From Bacteroidota bacterium (GTDB lineage: Bacteria > Bacteroidota > Ignavibacteria > Tepidaquicellales > Tepidaquicellaceae), in the NCBI GenBank assembly GCA_018266835.1, contig JAFDZP010000005.1:62001-126000 (forward strand): 64,000 nt of DNA. The letters run 5' to 3'. Positions 36,451 through 44,730 of the stretch are shown here, one piece after another. Position numbers and translations under genes: made by a program. Numbering within the stretch: the stretch's first letter is position 1; every line of letters starts with the position of its first letter. The notes beneath the pieces are model-generated. The model did not search any database and had not been told where the DNA came from. It saw only the letters and a program-made list of their open reading frames with translations.

Positions 36451-36999
36451 TCAATAAATAAAATCTCTTTCTATTTCTTTAAATTTTTTTGCAACTAAAT
36501 CTTTTCCGGATACTAAAGGCTCTTCGATATTCCAGGGAATATTCAAATCTTCGTCGTTATATAAAATTGCTCTTTCATCTTTAGGACTATAGAGCTGAGT
36601 ACACTTGTAATGAAAAATTGCTTCATCGGATGTAACACAAAATCCGTGTGCAAATCCCGGAGGTATCCAGATCAAATTGTGGTCAGTATCGTTAAGCTCA
36701 CACATCACATATTTTCCAAATGTAGGCGAACCGAATCTTATATCAACAGCAACATCAAGCACAGTTCCCTGAATCACCTGACAAAGTTTACCCTGCGCTT
36801 TTTCACCTATCTGATAATGCAACCCTCTAATAGTTCCCTTTTTACTTTTAGAAATATTATCCTGAACAAATTCGTAATCAACACCATGTTCAAGCAGATT
36901 TTTTTTGCTGTATGATTCAAAAAAATATCCTCTGTGGTCTCCGAAAACTGTCGGCTGTATTAATAGAACTTCTTTTAAATCTGATTGTACTATTTTCAA
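36451..36999 (-). CDS. rfbC: dTDP-4-dehydrorhamnose 3,5-epimerase
   Basis: 182 residues, cupin fold. It epimerises C3 and C5 of dTDP-4-keto-6-deoxyglucose. Seen: QPTVFGDHRGYFFESYSKK, GTIRGLHYQ with catalytic His, VLDVAVDIRFGSPTFGKY and IPPGFAHGFCVTSDEAIFHYKCT. The start is TTG, overlapping the rfbA stop in TTGA; the N-terminus MKIVQSDLKEVLLIQP is normal for the family. The partners RfbB and RfbD needed for dTDP-rhamnose are not in the window, so they must lie elsewhere or the product is another deoxysugar. Confidence 0.95.
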   Translation of the reverse strand: MKIVQSDLKEVLLIQPTVFGDHRGYFFESYSKKNLLEHGVDYEFVQDNISKSKKGTIRGLHYQIGEKAQGKLCQVIQGTVLDVAVDIRFGSPTFGKYVMCELNDTDHNLIWIPPGFAHGFCVTSDEAIFHYKCTQLYSPKDERAILYNDEDLNIPWNIEEPLVSGKDLVAKKFKEIERDFIY

Positions 37000-37862
37000 T
37001 TCTTATGTCTTTCTACTTTTTCTAAATATGTTCTGTATAACGATTTCGGCAGCGCATTTATAATTTCATCAAACTGTTCATTTGTAATATATTTCATGTG
37101 ATATGCAACTTCTTCAAGGCATGCGACCTTCAGTCCCTGCCTGTCTTCGATTACTCCGAAGAAATTTGAAGCCTGAAGTAAAGCCTCAGGTGTTCCTGTA
37201 TCAAGCCATGCTATTCCGCGTCCGATGCGCTCTACTTTTAATTCACCGAGTTTTAAATATTCAACGTTAACGTCGGTAATTTCTAATTCACCTCTTGGTG
37301 ATGGTTTCAGATTTTTTGAAATCTCTACAACTCTGTTATCATAAACATATAATCCAGGTACTGCATAATTTGATTTGGGCTTGCTTGGCTTCTCTTCAAT
37401 CGATAAAACTTTTCCTGTCTCATCAAACTCAACTATACCATAACGTTCAGGATCATTTACTCTGTAACCGAATATCGTTCCACCTGTATTATGTTTTATT
37501 GCGTCGTACATGAATTGTAAGTTACCGTAAAATATATTATCGCCAAGAATCAATGTCACACTGTCATTACCAATGAATTCTTCTCCGAGTATAAAAGACT
37601 GCGCTATTCCGTTTGGCTGTTCTTGTAATACATATTCAATATTGATGCCGTATCTTGAACCGTTTCCGAATAACTTTTCATACCATGGTAAAGTCTCTGC
37701 ATTTGAAATTATTAGAATATCTTTAATTCCTGACAGCATTAAAACAGAAAGCGGATAATAAATAAGCGGCTTATCATAGATAAGACATAACTGCTTGCTG
37801 TAAATTTGTGTGATAGGATATAATCGTGAGCCTGAACCGCCTGCTAATATAATGCCTTTCAT
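36996..37862 (-). CDS. rfbA: Glucose-1-phosphate thymidylyltransferase
   Basis: 288 residues, near the standard 290. It joins glucose 1-phosphate and dTTP to dTDP-glucose. Seen: GIILAGGSGSRLYPIT, SKQLCLIYDKPLIYYPLSVLMLSGI, ILGDNIFYG with the metal Asp, FDETGKVLSIEEKPSKPKSNYAVPGLYVYD and GRGIAWLDTGTPEALL. The start ATG gives the usual N-terminus. It lies 31 bases after the nucleotidyltransferase-PGT fusion and overlaps rfbC by four bases. Glycogen phosphorylase downstream can supply its glucose 1-phosphate. Confidence 0.97.
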   Translation of the reverse strand: MKGIILAGGSGSRLYPITQIYSKQLCLIYDKPLIYYPLSVLMLSGIKDILIISNAETLPWYEKLFGNGSRYGINIEYVLQEQPNGIAQSFILGEEFIGNDSVTLILGDNIFYGNLQFMYDAIKHNTGGTIFGYRVNDPERYGIVEFDETGKVLSIEEKPSKPKSNYAVPGLYVYDNRVVEISKNLKPSPRGELEITDVNVEYLKLGELKVERIGRGIAWLDTGTPEALLQASNFFGVIEDRQGLKVACLEEVAYHMKYITNEQFDEIINALPKSLYRTYLEKVERHKN

Positions 37863-37893
37863 TTTATTAGATGTAATTAATTTTTAAAAATTG

Positions 37894-39690
37894 CTATACG
37901 GCGCCTGTTCTTTTTACAACTGACTTGAACGTCTCAAACAACATTTTCAAATAGCCCTTATATGATTTAAATTCTGTGTACTCCCCTAAATATTCTTCAT
38001 CTTCATGCGAAAGATTTTCCATCACTGACTGATATGTATCGTGCAGCGCTCTTTCTTCAGCAGTAAGATTCGAACGTCCCCTTGCCTGCCAGAATCCTGC
38101 AAGTCCGAGCTTTCCCTGAAATCTTACCTGCGCAACATCGGATAAATCTATAACTCCGTTATCAATTTCTGATTTCAATCCTTTATCAAGTAACTCCTTA
38201 GCTTCATATGTAGGCAATGCCCATATACCGACTAAACTCATTTGCCCTTTAAGCACATTCCAGAATAAAGGGAGTTCATCGATTGAAGTCTTTCTTAAAA
38301 TTTTTCCTACCTTTGTTACTCTCGGGTCATTCTCAATTTTTCTGAACGGACCTGTGTCATATTTATTCTTCAGTTCTTTTATTCTTGCATCTGCATCTAC
38401 GTACATAGTTCTAAATACATAATACTTGACTGCCTTCTCTTTGAAATAAACGTACTGATGATTTCCTTTCGTCTCAACTTCCGGAGCTTTCAATCTTTTT
38501 GATATATAAAATACGGGACCTTTGGAATCTAACTTTATCAATACTGCAACAACTGCAAAAATCGGTGTGAGAAACAATAAAGCAAAAAAAGCTACAAGCC
38601 TATCCGTAGCATTTATTAAAAATAAATTAAACTTTGTTTTGAATGGTATCAGCCTGTGTGACTTCAGTACATTATCATCATCCACGTACATTCCGAAGTT
38701 TGCGGAGACGCTCATGTGGTAATTCTGATTAACAACGGAATCTTTTATATCGACATCTTTTCCAATGTATGTATTGCTAAGGATGACTGATTTACTCAAC
38801 GAAGCATTTTCATCTATAAATAACTCTTTGCCAAGAACTAACGGACCCTCAAGTTTTACTCCTTTACAAATAGTTGTATTCTCTCCGATGATTATCGGAG
38901 GTTTAAAATTTTCAACCTGAAGATTATTAAATTTTACAGAAGGATGTATATAAATTCCTTCAGATAATTTTTCTGTTCCCGATACTCCTTCGTGATCATA
39001 CTTGCATAATCTCATATTCAATTCCCAGTACTCTTCAAGCGAATCAATATTGCTCCAGTCATCATTTGTTACATAACAGTTAACTACAATATTTTTTTCA
39101 AGTAAAGCAGGAATCAAATCCTGTACAATGCTTGAAACACTTTTATCAGGCATGTGTTCAAAAATTGCAGGTTCAAAAATATAAACTCCGCAGTTTATAT
39201 ATTCATCATTTATATTTTCAGATTCGGATATGCTTTTTAAATTACTCTTTCCGTCTAATTCTGCTTTCCAGTCTTTATTTTTTTTCGATGTTTTCTTTAT
39301 GCATAGTGTAGCAATGGAATTACTTTCCTTGTGATATTTTATTAAGGCATTTAGATTTATATTATGGTAGCTGTCCCCGGTAAGGACTATGAATGTTTCC
39401 TTAAAAAAACTCTTTACTCTTTTTATTGCGCCTGCTGTGCCGCAAAGATTTTTTTCAATCGAGTAAGAAATATTTAAATCATATTTAGAACCGTCGCCGA
39501 AACATTTATCAATTTGTTCAGGAAGGTAATGCAGATTTACTTTTATGTCTTTTATGTTGTGCTTCCTGCAAAGCTCAAGTGAGTATTGCATCACAGGTTT
39601 ATTGCAAACCGGAAGCATTGGTTTTGGAATGGATAGTGTCAGTGGTTTTAATCTTTCGCCTAGTCCGGCAGCAAGTATCATTGCTTTCAT
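37894..39690 (-). CDS. Fused nucleotidyltransferase, beta-helix and phosphoglycosyl transferase
   Basis: 598 residues with three parts. Residues 1-230: sugar-nucleotidyltransferase (MKAMILAAGLGERLKPLTLSIPKPMLPV, VLTGDSYHNINL). About 245-340: left-handed beta-helix hexapeptides (PPIIIGENTTICKGVKLEGPLVLG). About 350-598: a monotopic phosphoglycosyl transferase that starts repeat assembly on undecaprenyl phosphate, with one re-entrant membrane helix, SKGPVFYISKRL and KTSIDELPLFWNVLKGQMSLVG with the catalytic Asp-Glu. The usual GPRP after this motif is GIWALP. Making the donor and transferring it in one chain suggests channelling. It directly abuts the HATPase gene. Confidence 0.9.
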   Translation of the reverse strand: MKAMILAAGLGERLKPLTLSIPKPMLPVCNKPVMQYSLELCRKHNIKDIKVNLHYLPEQIDKCFGDGSKYDLNISYSIEKNLCGTAGAIKRVKSFFKETFIVLTGDSYHNINLNALIKYHKESNSIATLCIKKTSKKNKDWKAELDGKSNLKSISESENINDEYINCGVYIFEPAIFEHMPDKSVSSIVQDLIPALLEKNIVVNCYVTNDDWSNIDSLEEYWELNMRLCKYDHEGVSGTEKLSEGIYIHPSVKFNNLQVENFKPPIIIGENTTICKGVKLEGPLVLGKELFIDENASLSKSVILSNTYIGKDVDIKDSVVNQNYHMSVSANFGMYVDDDNVLKSHRLIPFKTKFNLFLINATDRLVAFFALLFLTPIFAVVAVLIKLDSKGPVFYISKRLKAPEVETKGNHQYVYFKEKAVKYYVFRTMYVDADARIKELKNKYDTGPFRKIENDPRVTKVGKILRKTSIDELPLFWNVLKGQMSLVGIWALPTYEAKELLDKGLKSEIDNGVIDLSDVAQVRFQGKLGLAGFWQARGRSNLTAEERALHDTYQSVMENLSHEDEEYLGEYTEFKSYKGYLKMLFETFKSVVKRTGAV

Positions 39691-40272
39691 CTATGCTTCT
39701 TCTCCTTTTAAGTTCTTCACAATTGCAAAAATGTCTTTTCCTGTTTCAGTTCTTTGATAACTTACTTTATCGGATAAACATGCTATAAGATACAAACCAT
39801 AGTGTTCAGGAATCTCTTTATTTGTTTTACTTATCTTGCCTGTTTTTTTGTGATACAATTCCATGCTGTATTTTCCGGTAACTTTGCTCAGCACTAAATT
39901 TTCCTCGTCTCTGTAAACTATAAATTCCTTACTTAATATTTCATCTTTGTAAGGAGGCGCATTCCATTCAATATAATTTCCTTCTTCATCAATTGTTTTG
40001 ATCATAAATCCTTCACCGAGCGTTTCAATTTCAATTTTCAGTTCTGTATCTGATAAAGTGTATTTTAAGGCAACGTTACTGCTTCTAGAATGAGAAACTG
40101 CATTTGAAAAAAGCTCATATATCAAAACTCTTAAGTCCTGAATGAATTTATCTTTATCTTCTTCCCTGCTAAACTTTGCCTTTGACTTCACAAGTATTTC
40201 CGCAGTGTCATTGACAAAGTGAATATAATCAACTGAGCTGTTTATTATTAATGAGACGCTTTCTTCTTTCAT
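39691..40272 (-). CDS. HATPase anti-sigma-factor-type kinase (RsbW-like)
   Basis: 193 residues of the GHKL ATPase fold used by SpoIIAB/RsbW-type serine kinases. The N box reads RVLIYELFSNAVSHSRSSNV (Glu, Asn and His in place). The ATP lid region has TLGEGF, and a later G-box is HYGLYLIACL. An insertion of about 50 residues sits between them. Such proteins phosphorylate a STAS antagonist, and in the classical circuit bind a sigma factor, but no sigma gene is nearby. It follows the STAS gene by 103 bases and its stop abuts the fusion enzyme start. Confidence 0.85.
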   Translation of the reverse strand: MKEESVSLIINSSVDYIHFVNDTAEILVKSKAKFSREEDKDKFIQDLRVLIYELFSNAVSHSRSSNVALKYTLSDTELKIEIETLGEGFMIKTIDEEGNYIEWNAPPYKDEILSKEFIVYRDEENLVLSKVTGKYSMELYHKKTGKISKTNKEIPEHYGLYLIACLSDKVSYQRTETGKDIFAIVKNLKGEEA

Positions 40273-40375
40273 TAACTAATTTGTTATTCTTTGGTTTGTA
40301 GTGTTGCCTGCTACAATAATTCCGGGGGAAGAATAATTGAGGTTAAAATATTTCAACCTTTATTAAATAAAAAAA

Positions 40376-40714
40376 TTAGAAGCTGCTAACTGCGTCTTCT
40401 CTTGCATCAAAAATTTCAAATACTTTGTATAATCTTGTCAGCTCAAACATAGCTCTTACAGGAGCTTGCAAACCAACGATTTTTATATCGCCTTTTACTG
40501 CTGTAACTTTTTTCAAACCTGAAACAATTGCTCCTAAGAACGAACTGTCAACAAATTCAACGTCAGTTAAATCGATAATAATTTTTTTCTTTCCGCTTGT
40601 TTCAATAAGATCGAAAAGATATTGTTTAAAATCTTTTGCAGCATCTGCCGTTGCCCTGCGAAGCTTAATAACAAGAAATGTTACTCCGTTTTGGTCAATT
40701 GCTTCGTAATTCAT
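40376..40714 (-). CDS. STAS-domain anti-anti-sigma factor
   Basis: 112 residues, one STAS domain of the SpoIIAA/RsbV type. The phosphorylation loop reads DVEFVDSSFLGAIVSGLKK, with Asp56 followed by Ser57 and Ser58 as the likely target. IKIVGLQAPVRAMFELTRLYKVFEIF is the typical C-terminal helix region. When unphosphorylated such proteins sequester a partner kinase. A good Shine-Dalgarno AAAGGAG precedes the ATG. The HATPase gene is next downstream and the PP2C phosphatase gene lies just beyond the GT2 gene upstream, so all three parts of a partner-switching set are present. Confidence 0.93.
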   Translation of the reverse strand: MNYEAIDQNGVTFLVIKLRRATADAAKDFKQYLFDLIETSGKKKIIIDLTDVEFVDSSFLGAIVSGLKKVTAVKGDIKIVGLQAPVRAMFELTRLYKVFEIFDAREDAVSSF

Positions 40715-40755
40715 TTTGTATCTCCTTTAGGTTTATTATATAATTAGTTTTAAAT

Positions 40756-42198
40756 TTATCTTTTGGCTCTTTCCCAGATCACTTTCTGTTCTCCGGTTAA
40801 AAAACGTTTTAATCCCACATATGCTGAGTAATTCATAACGAACAGCACGTATGGTATATTGAAGATTTTCACCTTCATTTTTTTTGTTTCAAGTATGTAT
40901 CCGAGTAATGCAAATATATAAAAACTTAGCTGTACTAATAAAGTGAGAAAGTAAATATACGAAAACCCGCTTTTTAATAGATATATATTCAAAATCAATG
41001 CCAAAGGTATGATAAACGGCACAACTGCCCATCTTAATACTCGATGCGAAATATATTGGAAAGAAAGTATTCTGTACTTAAAAATATTGAACAATGATTT
41101 CAAAATTACTATAGCCTGAAATCCTCCTGCAGCAATTCTTCTTCGTCTGATATATTCTTCTTTCATATCGACTGTAGGCTCTTCTTCTGCATATGCTTCC
41201 GGTTCGTAAATTACTCTGTAACCTTTCTCAGCGACTTTCATTGATACTACAAAGTCTTCGATGAGAGTATTCTGCTCTACTCCATCACCCCAGAGATTTT
41301 TTCGTATTGCAAAAATTTCTCCTGCTGCACCTACACACGTCCAGAGTTTGGAATCTGTTTTTTTCAATAGTGATTCATACTTCCAGTATAATCCTTCACC
41401 TTCGCCGCTTGTTGAACTCTCACTTTTCTTTACTCTCTTCTCTCCTGCAACGCATCCAACCTGTTTATCTGCAAAATGTTTTGCAAGATTTATCAATGCT
41501 TCTTTATTGAAGTAAGAATTTGCGTCGGAGAAAACTAATATCTCACCTTTTGCTTTTTCAACTGTTCTGTTTACCTGTGAAATTTTACCTTTACGTTCAA
41601 TATCCTTTGTAACTTTTATGTTAAGCTCGTCATCTCTCCCAATGTTATTAATAAAATTATCAATGGTCTTCTTGCCTTCGAGAGATATGTCATCAGTTGT
41701 AAATGTATCTCCTTCCAGATGCTTTTCTATTTCAGTAAGGATTTTTTCATCACGCAGATTTTTATCATGGTCATATTTTCTAAACTTCAGATATATCTCT
41801 TCATCTTTTGAAGTTGTATTTTTTAAAGCAGGGTCAACTAAAAAATTCTTATAGAACTCATCTATGGTTTCATCTATTGCGCCTGACGTATCATAAGCAA
41901 TCGCAAACACAACTTCCAGCTTTTCTCTCGGATAAATTAAAGCCTGAGTGTTCTCAATTTTTTCTTTAATAATTCGTTTACTCTCACCCGAAGCGGAAAT
42001 GACAAATGTAATTGTTGGATAATATGGTTCGCCTTCAGGAACTATACGTTCCGAGTGAACATAATTATACGGCTTAGGAAGAAGTTTCATAAGGAAAGGA
42101 ATTCTCGAAATCAAAATTATCAATATTCCGTAGCCCGCGTAAGAATAGAAAATTGTGAAGAGAAATAACCAGAATAATATTTCCGCAGTTAAATGCAA
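40756..42198 (-). CDS. Family 2 glycosyltransferase, processive type
   Basis: 480 residues with an N-terminal membrane segment (about 5-25) and a C-terminal cluster of three to four (about 385-470). The catalytic domain has FVISASGESKRIIKEKIEN, VFSDANSYF (metal Asp), GAAGEIFAIRKNLW, LIEDFVVSMKV (catalytic Glu-Asp) and the RRRRIAAGGFQ segment in the place of QxxRW. This matches cellulose-synthase-like or hyaluronan-type GT2 enzymes. A charged insert of about 90 residues (EKHLEGDTFTTDDISLEGK...) is unusual. The start appears to be TTG. It lies between the PP2C regulator and the STAS gene, interrupting the regulatory set. Confidence 0.88.
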   Translation of the reverse strand: MHLTAEILFWLFLFTIFYSYAGYGILIILISRIPFLMKLLPKPYNYVHSERIVPEGEPYYPTITFVISASGESKRIIKEKIENTQALIYPREKLEVVFAIAYDTSGAIDETIDEFYKNFLVDPALKNTTSKDEEIYLKFRKYDHDKNLRDEKILTEIEKHLEGDTFTTDDISLEGKKTIDNFINNIGRDDELNIKVTKDIERKGKISQVNRTVEKAKGEILVFSDANSYFNKEALINLAKHFADKQVGCVAGEKRVKKSESSTSGEGEGLYWKYESLLKKTDSKLWTCVGAAGEIFAIRKNLWGDGVEQNTLIEDFVVSMKVAEKGYRVIYEPEAYAEEEPTVDMKEEYIRRRRIAAGGFQAIVILKSLFNIFKYRILSFQYISHRVLRWAVVPFIIPLALILNIYLLKSGFSYIYFLTLLVQLSFYIFALLGYILETKKMKVKIFNIPYVLFVMNYSAYVGLKRFLTGEQKVIWERAKR

Positions 42199-42236
42199 TG
42201 AATGAAAAATAAAAAATTAAAAGGAAATATTAATTA

Positions 42237-43799
42237 TTAGTCGCATCGTATTGCTATCATACTAACATCGTCGTCAAAAACTCCACCTGTAAAATCTAGG
42301 AATTTTTCTTTTACATAATCAAATTGGTTCGGCAGATCGGCGGATTCTTCAATCGTTTGTACCAGTCTTTCCATACCGTACTGCTCACCTTGTTTATTTC
42401 TTGATTCAATGATTCCGTCCGTCAGTACAAACATTGAATCATGATGTTTTAAACTCATTGTTATTGTATCGTAATCGCCGTCCTGTCTTGCTCCAAGGAG
42501 CATACCTTCTGACTGATATGGCCTTACATGCTTACTTTCTTCATCATAATAAAGCAGACCTAGATCACCTGCGCCTGAGTATTGAACTTCTTTTGTTTTT
42601 TTGTTTACAATTACCAGTGAAACCGTTGTAAAAATTTCCGAAATCTTTGCATCATCGTAAATAGATTCGTTCACCTTCTTTAAAACTTCCTTAGCAGAAA
42701 AAACTTTCTGTTCTTTTAACACAACTCTTATAGCGCTTCTTAAATAACCAATGAATGAGAAAGTAAAGAACCACGCTCCCCATTTCTTACCCATTACGTC
42801 ACCCAATATTACAACTAAATTATTTTCATCAAGCTCAATGTAATCTATAAAATCTCCGCCGGGCATTCCTTTGAAAGGAACATGCCAGTGAATTATTTCA
42901 AAACCGTCAAGGTTGGGCATATTTTTAGGCACAACTTCCATGCTGATTGAATCCGCAGCTTCCTGCAGCTCAAGCAAAGTATTTTGTCTCTCTTTTCTTA
43001 TTGTCTTCAATACGTTGCCGACTTTTGCAGCAACTAATCTTGGATTTGTAGTCTTGCTAATAAAATCTTTAATGTCTAAATCAAAGCTTTCCATCACAAC
43101 GTTATCCTGGTCATTTGCAGTAAGAAATATGAATGGAATATGGCTGAGCCTGTTATCGTTCATCAGCATTTTTCTGAAGCTGAAACCGTCAACATCGGGC
43201 ATCATGTAATCCGATAAAATCAAATCGGGATTATGAATTCTCGCCAAAGCAAAACCCTCCTGCGCATTGTTAGCAATCAAACAATCATAACCTGCCCCCA
43301 TAAAAGTTACGCTGAGAATTTTTAAAATAATCGGGTCATCATCTACCAATAAGATCTGAAACGGCTTCTCGGAAAATGTCTCTTCGAATTTTTTTCTTAT
43401 TCCGTAAACTCTGTATATTTCAACTCTTTTTAAAATTGAACTTGTCTTGAGAAGTAAATCCTGTATATTAACAGGCTTGGAAATGAAATCGTCAGCGCCT
43501 AAGTTAAGAGCTTTGATTTTATCTTCATTGGAAGTCCTTGCTGTAATAAATACGAACGGCAATGCCTGATATCTTTCATCCTGACGAACCAGTTTGCAGA
43601 ATTCAAATCCGTCCATGTCTTCCATCATTACATCGCAGAAAACTAAATCAATATTGTGAGCCTTTATTTGTGCCAGTCCGTGTTTGGATGAGTCGGCATC
43701 AAAAACTGTGTATCCTTCTTTTTCAAGATTGTGACATATAAGCTTGCGCGTTACTGCATCGTCATCGATTACTAAAATTTGTCTGTTATTTTTCTTCAT
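42237..43799 (-). CDS. Dual-receiver PP2C phosphatase (RsbU-type)
   Basis: 520 residues. Two receiver domains: REC1 (about 7-120, QILVIDDD, acceptor Asp in FCDVMM, ISKP lysine) and REC2 (about 150-265, ILLVDDDP, acceptor in LSDYMMPD, ISKT). The C-terminal half (about 300-520) is a PPM-type phosphatase: MPGGDFIDYIELDENN, GDVMGKKWGAW, VLTDGIIES and DDVSMIAIR keep the metal Asp residues. In known relatives phosphorylated receivers switch on dephosphorylation of a STAS protein. It is the first gene of the locus, divided from the PorV-like gene by 40 bases. Confidence 0.95.
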   Translation of the reverse strand: MKKNNRQILVIDDDAVTRKLICHNLEKEGYTVFDADSSKHGLAQIKAHNIDLVFCDVMMEDMDGFEFCKLVRQDERYQALPFVFITARTSNEDKIKALNLGADDFISKPVNIQDLLLKTSSILKRVEIYRVYGIRKKFEETFSEKPFQILLVDDDPIILKILSVTFMGAGYDCLIANNAQEGFALARIHNPDLILSDYMMPDVDGFSFRKMLMNDNRLSHIPFIFLTANDQDNVVMESFDLDIKDFISKTTNPRLVAAKVGNVLKTIRKERQNTLLELQEAADSISMEVVPKNMPNLDGFEIIHWHVPFKGMPGGDFIDYIELDENNLVVILGDVMGKKWGAWFFTFSFIGYLRSAIRVVLKEQKVFSAKEVLKKVNESIYDDAKISEIFTTVSLVIVNKKTKEVQYSGAGDLGLLYYDEESKHVRPYQSEGMLLGARQDGDYDTITMSLKHHDSMFVLTDGIIESRNKQGEQYGMERLVQTIEESADLPNQFDYVKEKFLDFTGGVFDDDVSMIAIRCD

Positions 43800-43839
43800 T
43801 AAAAAATTGTCTGGGATATTCTTTGTTACTAAAACTATT

Positions 43840-44730
43840 TTAAAAATCTAATATAAAACCGAACTTGCTGACATTGCCAAGGTCACCGTTGCGGCTGTAG
43901 CTGTAATCTAAATTTATCTGTGAGTATTTTAATCCTACTCCGAATGAAGGCGCGTCCTGAACTGAATTATAACCGCCCCTCAATTTAATCATATTTTTGT
44001 AAATATCATATTCACTCCCTATAGAAAATTGTAATTTCTTATTTCCCGTAACCATTATTTCAGGGGAGATTGTTAATACTGATATAGGAGAATACGCAGC
44101 ACCTAATTTAAACTTGCTAATATATGTATCTTCTCTTCCGTTCAGTTTTATGTTTGCGCCGATAGCATCCTGAATCATAAGTCCCATTCTGAATTTTTCA
44201 TTAACTACTGTCAATAACCCGACATCGAATCCTACACCCGATGCTTCAAAGCCTGCAATTGAGTGTCTTATATATTTTCCTGTAACACCTATCTGTAAAT
44301 TCTCTGTAACAATTTTTGAATACGATAAGAGAATTGCCAATTCGTTATCTGAGAAAACTTCACCAGATGGCCCCGATACATTTTCTACATAAGGAATATC
44401 TGAAACAGAAGAGTAAATTACTCCCATTCCCATAGTACCGAACTCAAATCCTTTTGAAACTCCCAGATTACCATAGTTCATTCCGTCGATGCTTCCGAAT
44501 AAGTTTGAATACATTCCAAGCACCTGCAATTTATTTTCAGATGAAAGTCCTGCAGGATTGTAAAATATTGCCGAAGCGTCATTTGAAATTGCAGTGAATG
44601 AATTGCCCAATGATGTCGCTCTAGCGCCGAAACCATTTTTCATAAATGCGCCAACTTCACCTCCCTCACCACTTTGTGAGAATACTTTTCCGGTCAGTAC
44701 CAGTAAGATTAAAATTATTATCTTTTTCAT
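43840..44730 (-). CDS. PorV/PorQ-like outer-membrane protein
   Basis: 296 residues: signal peptide (MKKIIILILLVLTGKVFSQ), then GAFMKNGFGARATSLGNSFTAISNDASAIFYNPAGLSSE, the diagnostic opening of PorV/PorQ and UPF0164 barrels, and strands to the end (NVSKFGFILDF). In T9SS systems PorV is the shuttle that carries cargo from the pore to the attachment complex. The gene overlaps the 3' end of the 1412-residue T9SS cargo gene (ATGA), so the two are translated together. It is not clear whether it is the general PorV or a paralogue dedicated to this cargo. Confidence 0.82.
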   Translation of the reverse strand: MKKIIILILLVLTGKVFSQSGEGGEVGAFMKNGFGARATSLGNSFTAISNDASAIFYNPAGLSSENKLQVLGMYSNLFGSIDGMNYGNLGVSKGFEFGTMGMGVIYSSVSDIPYVENVSGPSGEVFSDNELAILLSYSKIVTENLQIGVTGKYIRHSIAGFEASGVGFDVGLLTVVNEKFRMGLMIQDAIGANIKLNGREDTYISKFKLGAAYSPISVLTISPEIMVTGNKKLQFSIGSEYDIYKNMIKLRGGYNSVQDAPSFGVGLKYSQINLDYSYSRNGDLGNVSKFGFILDF

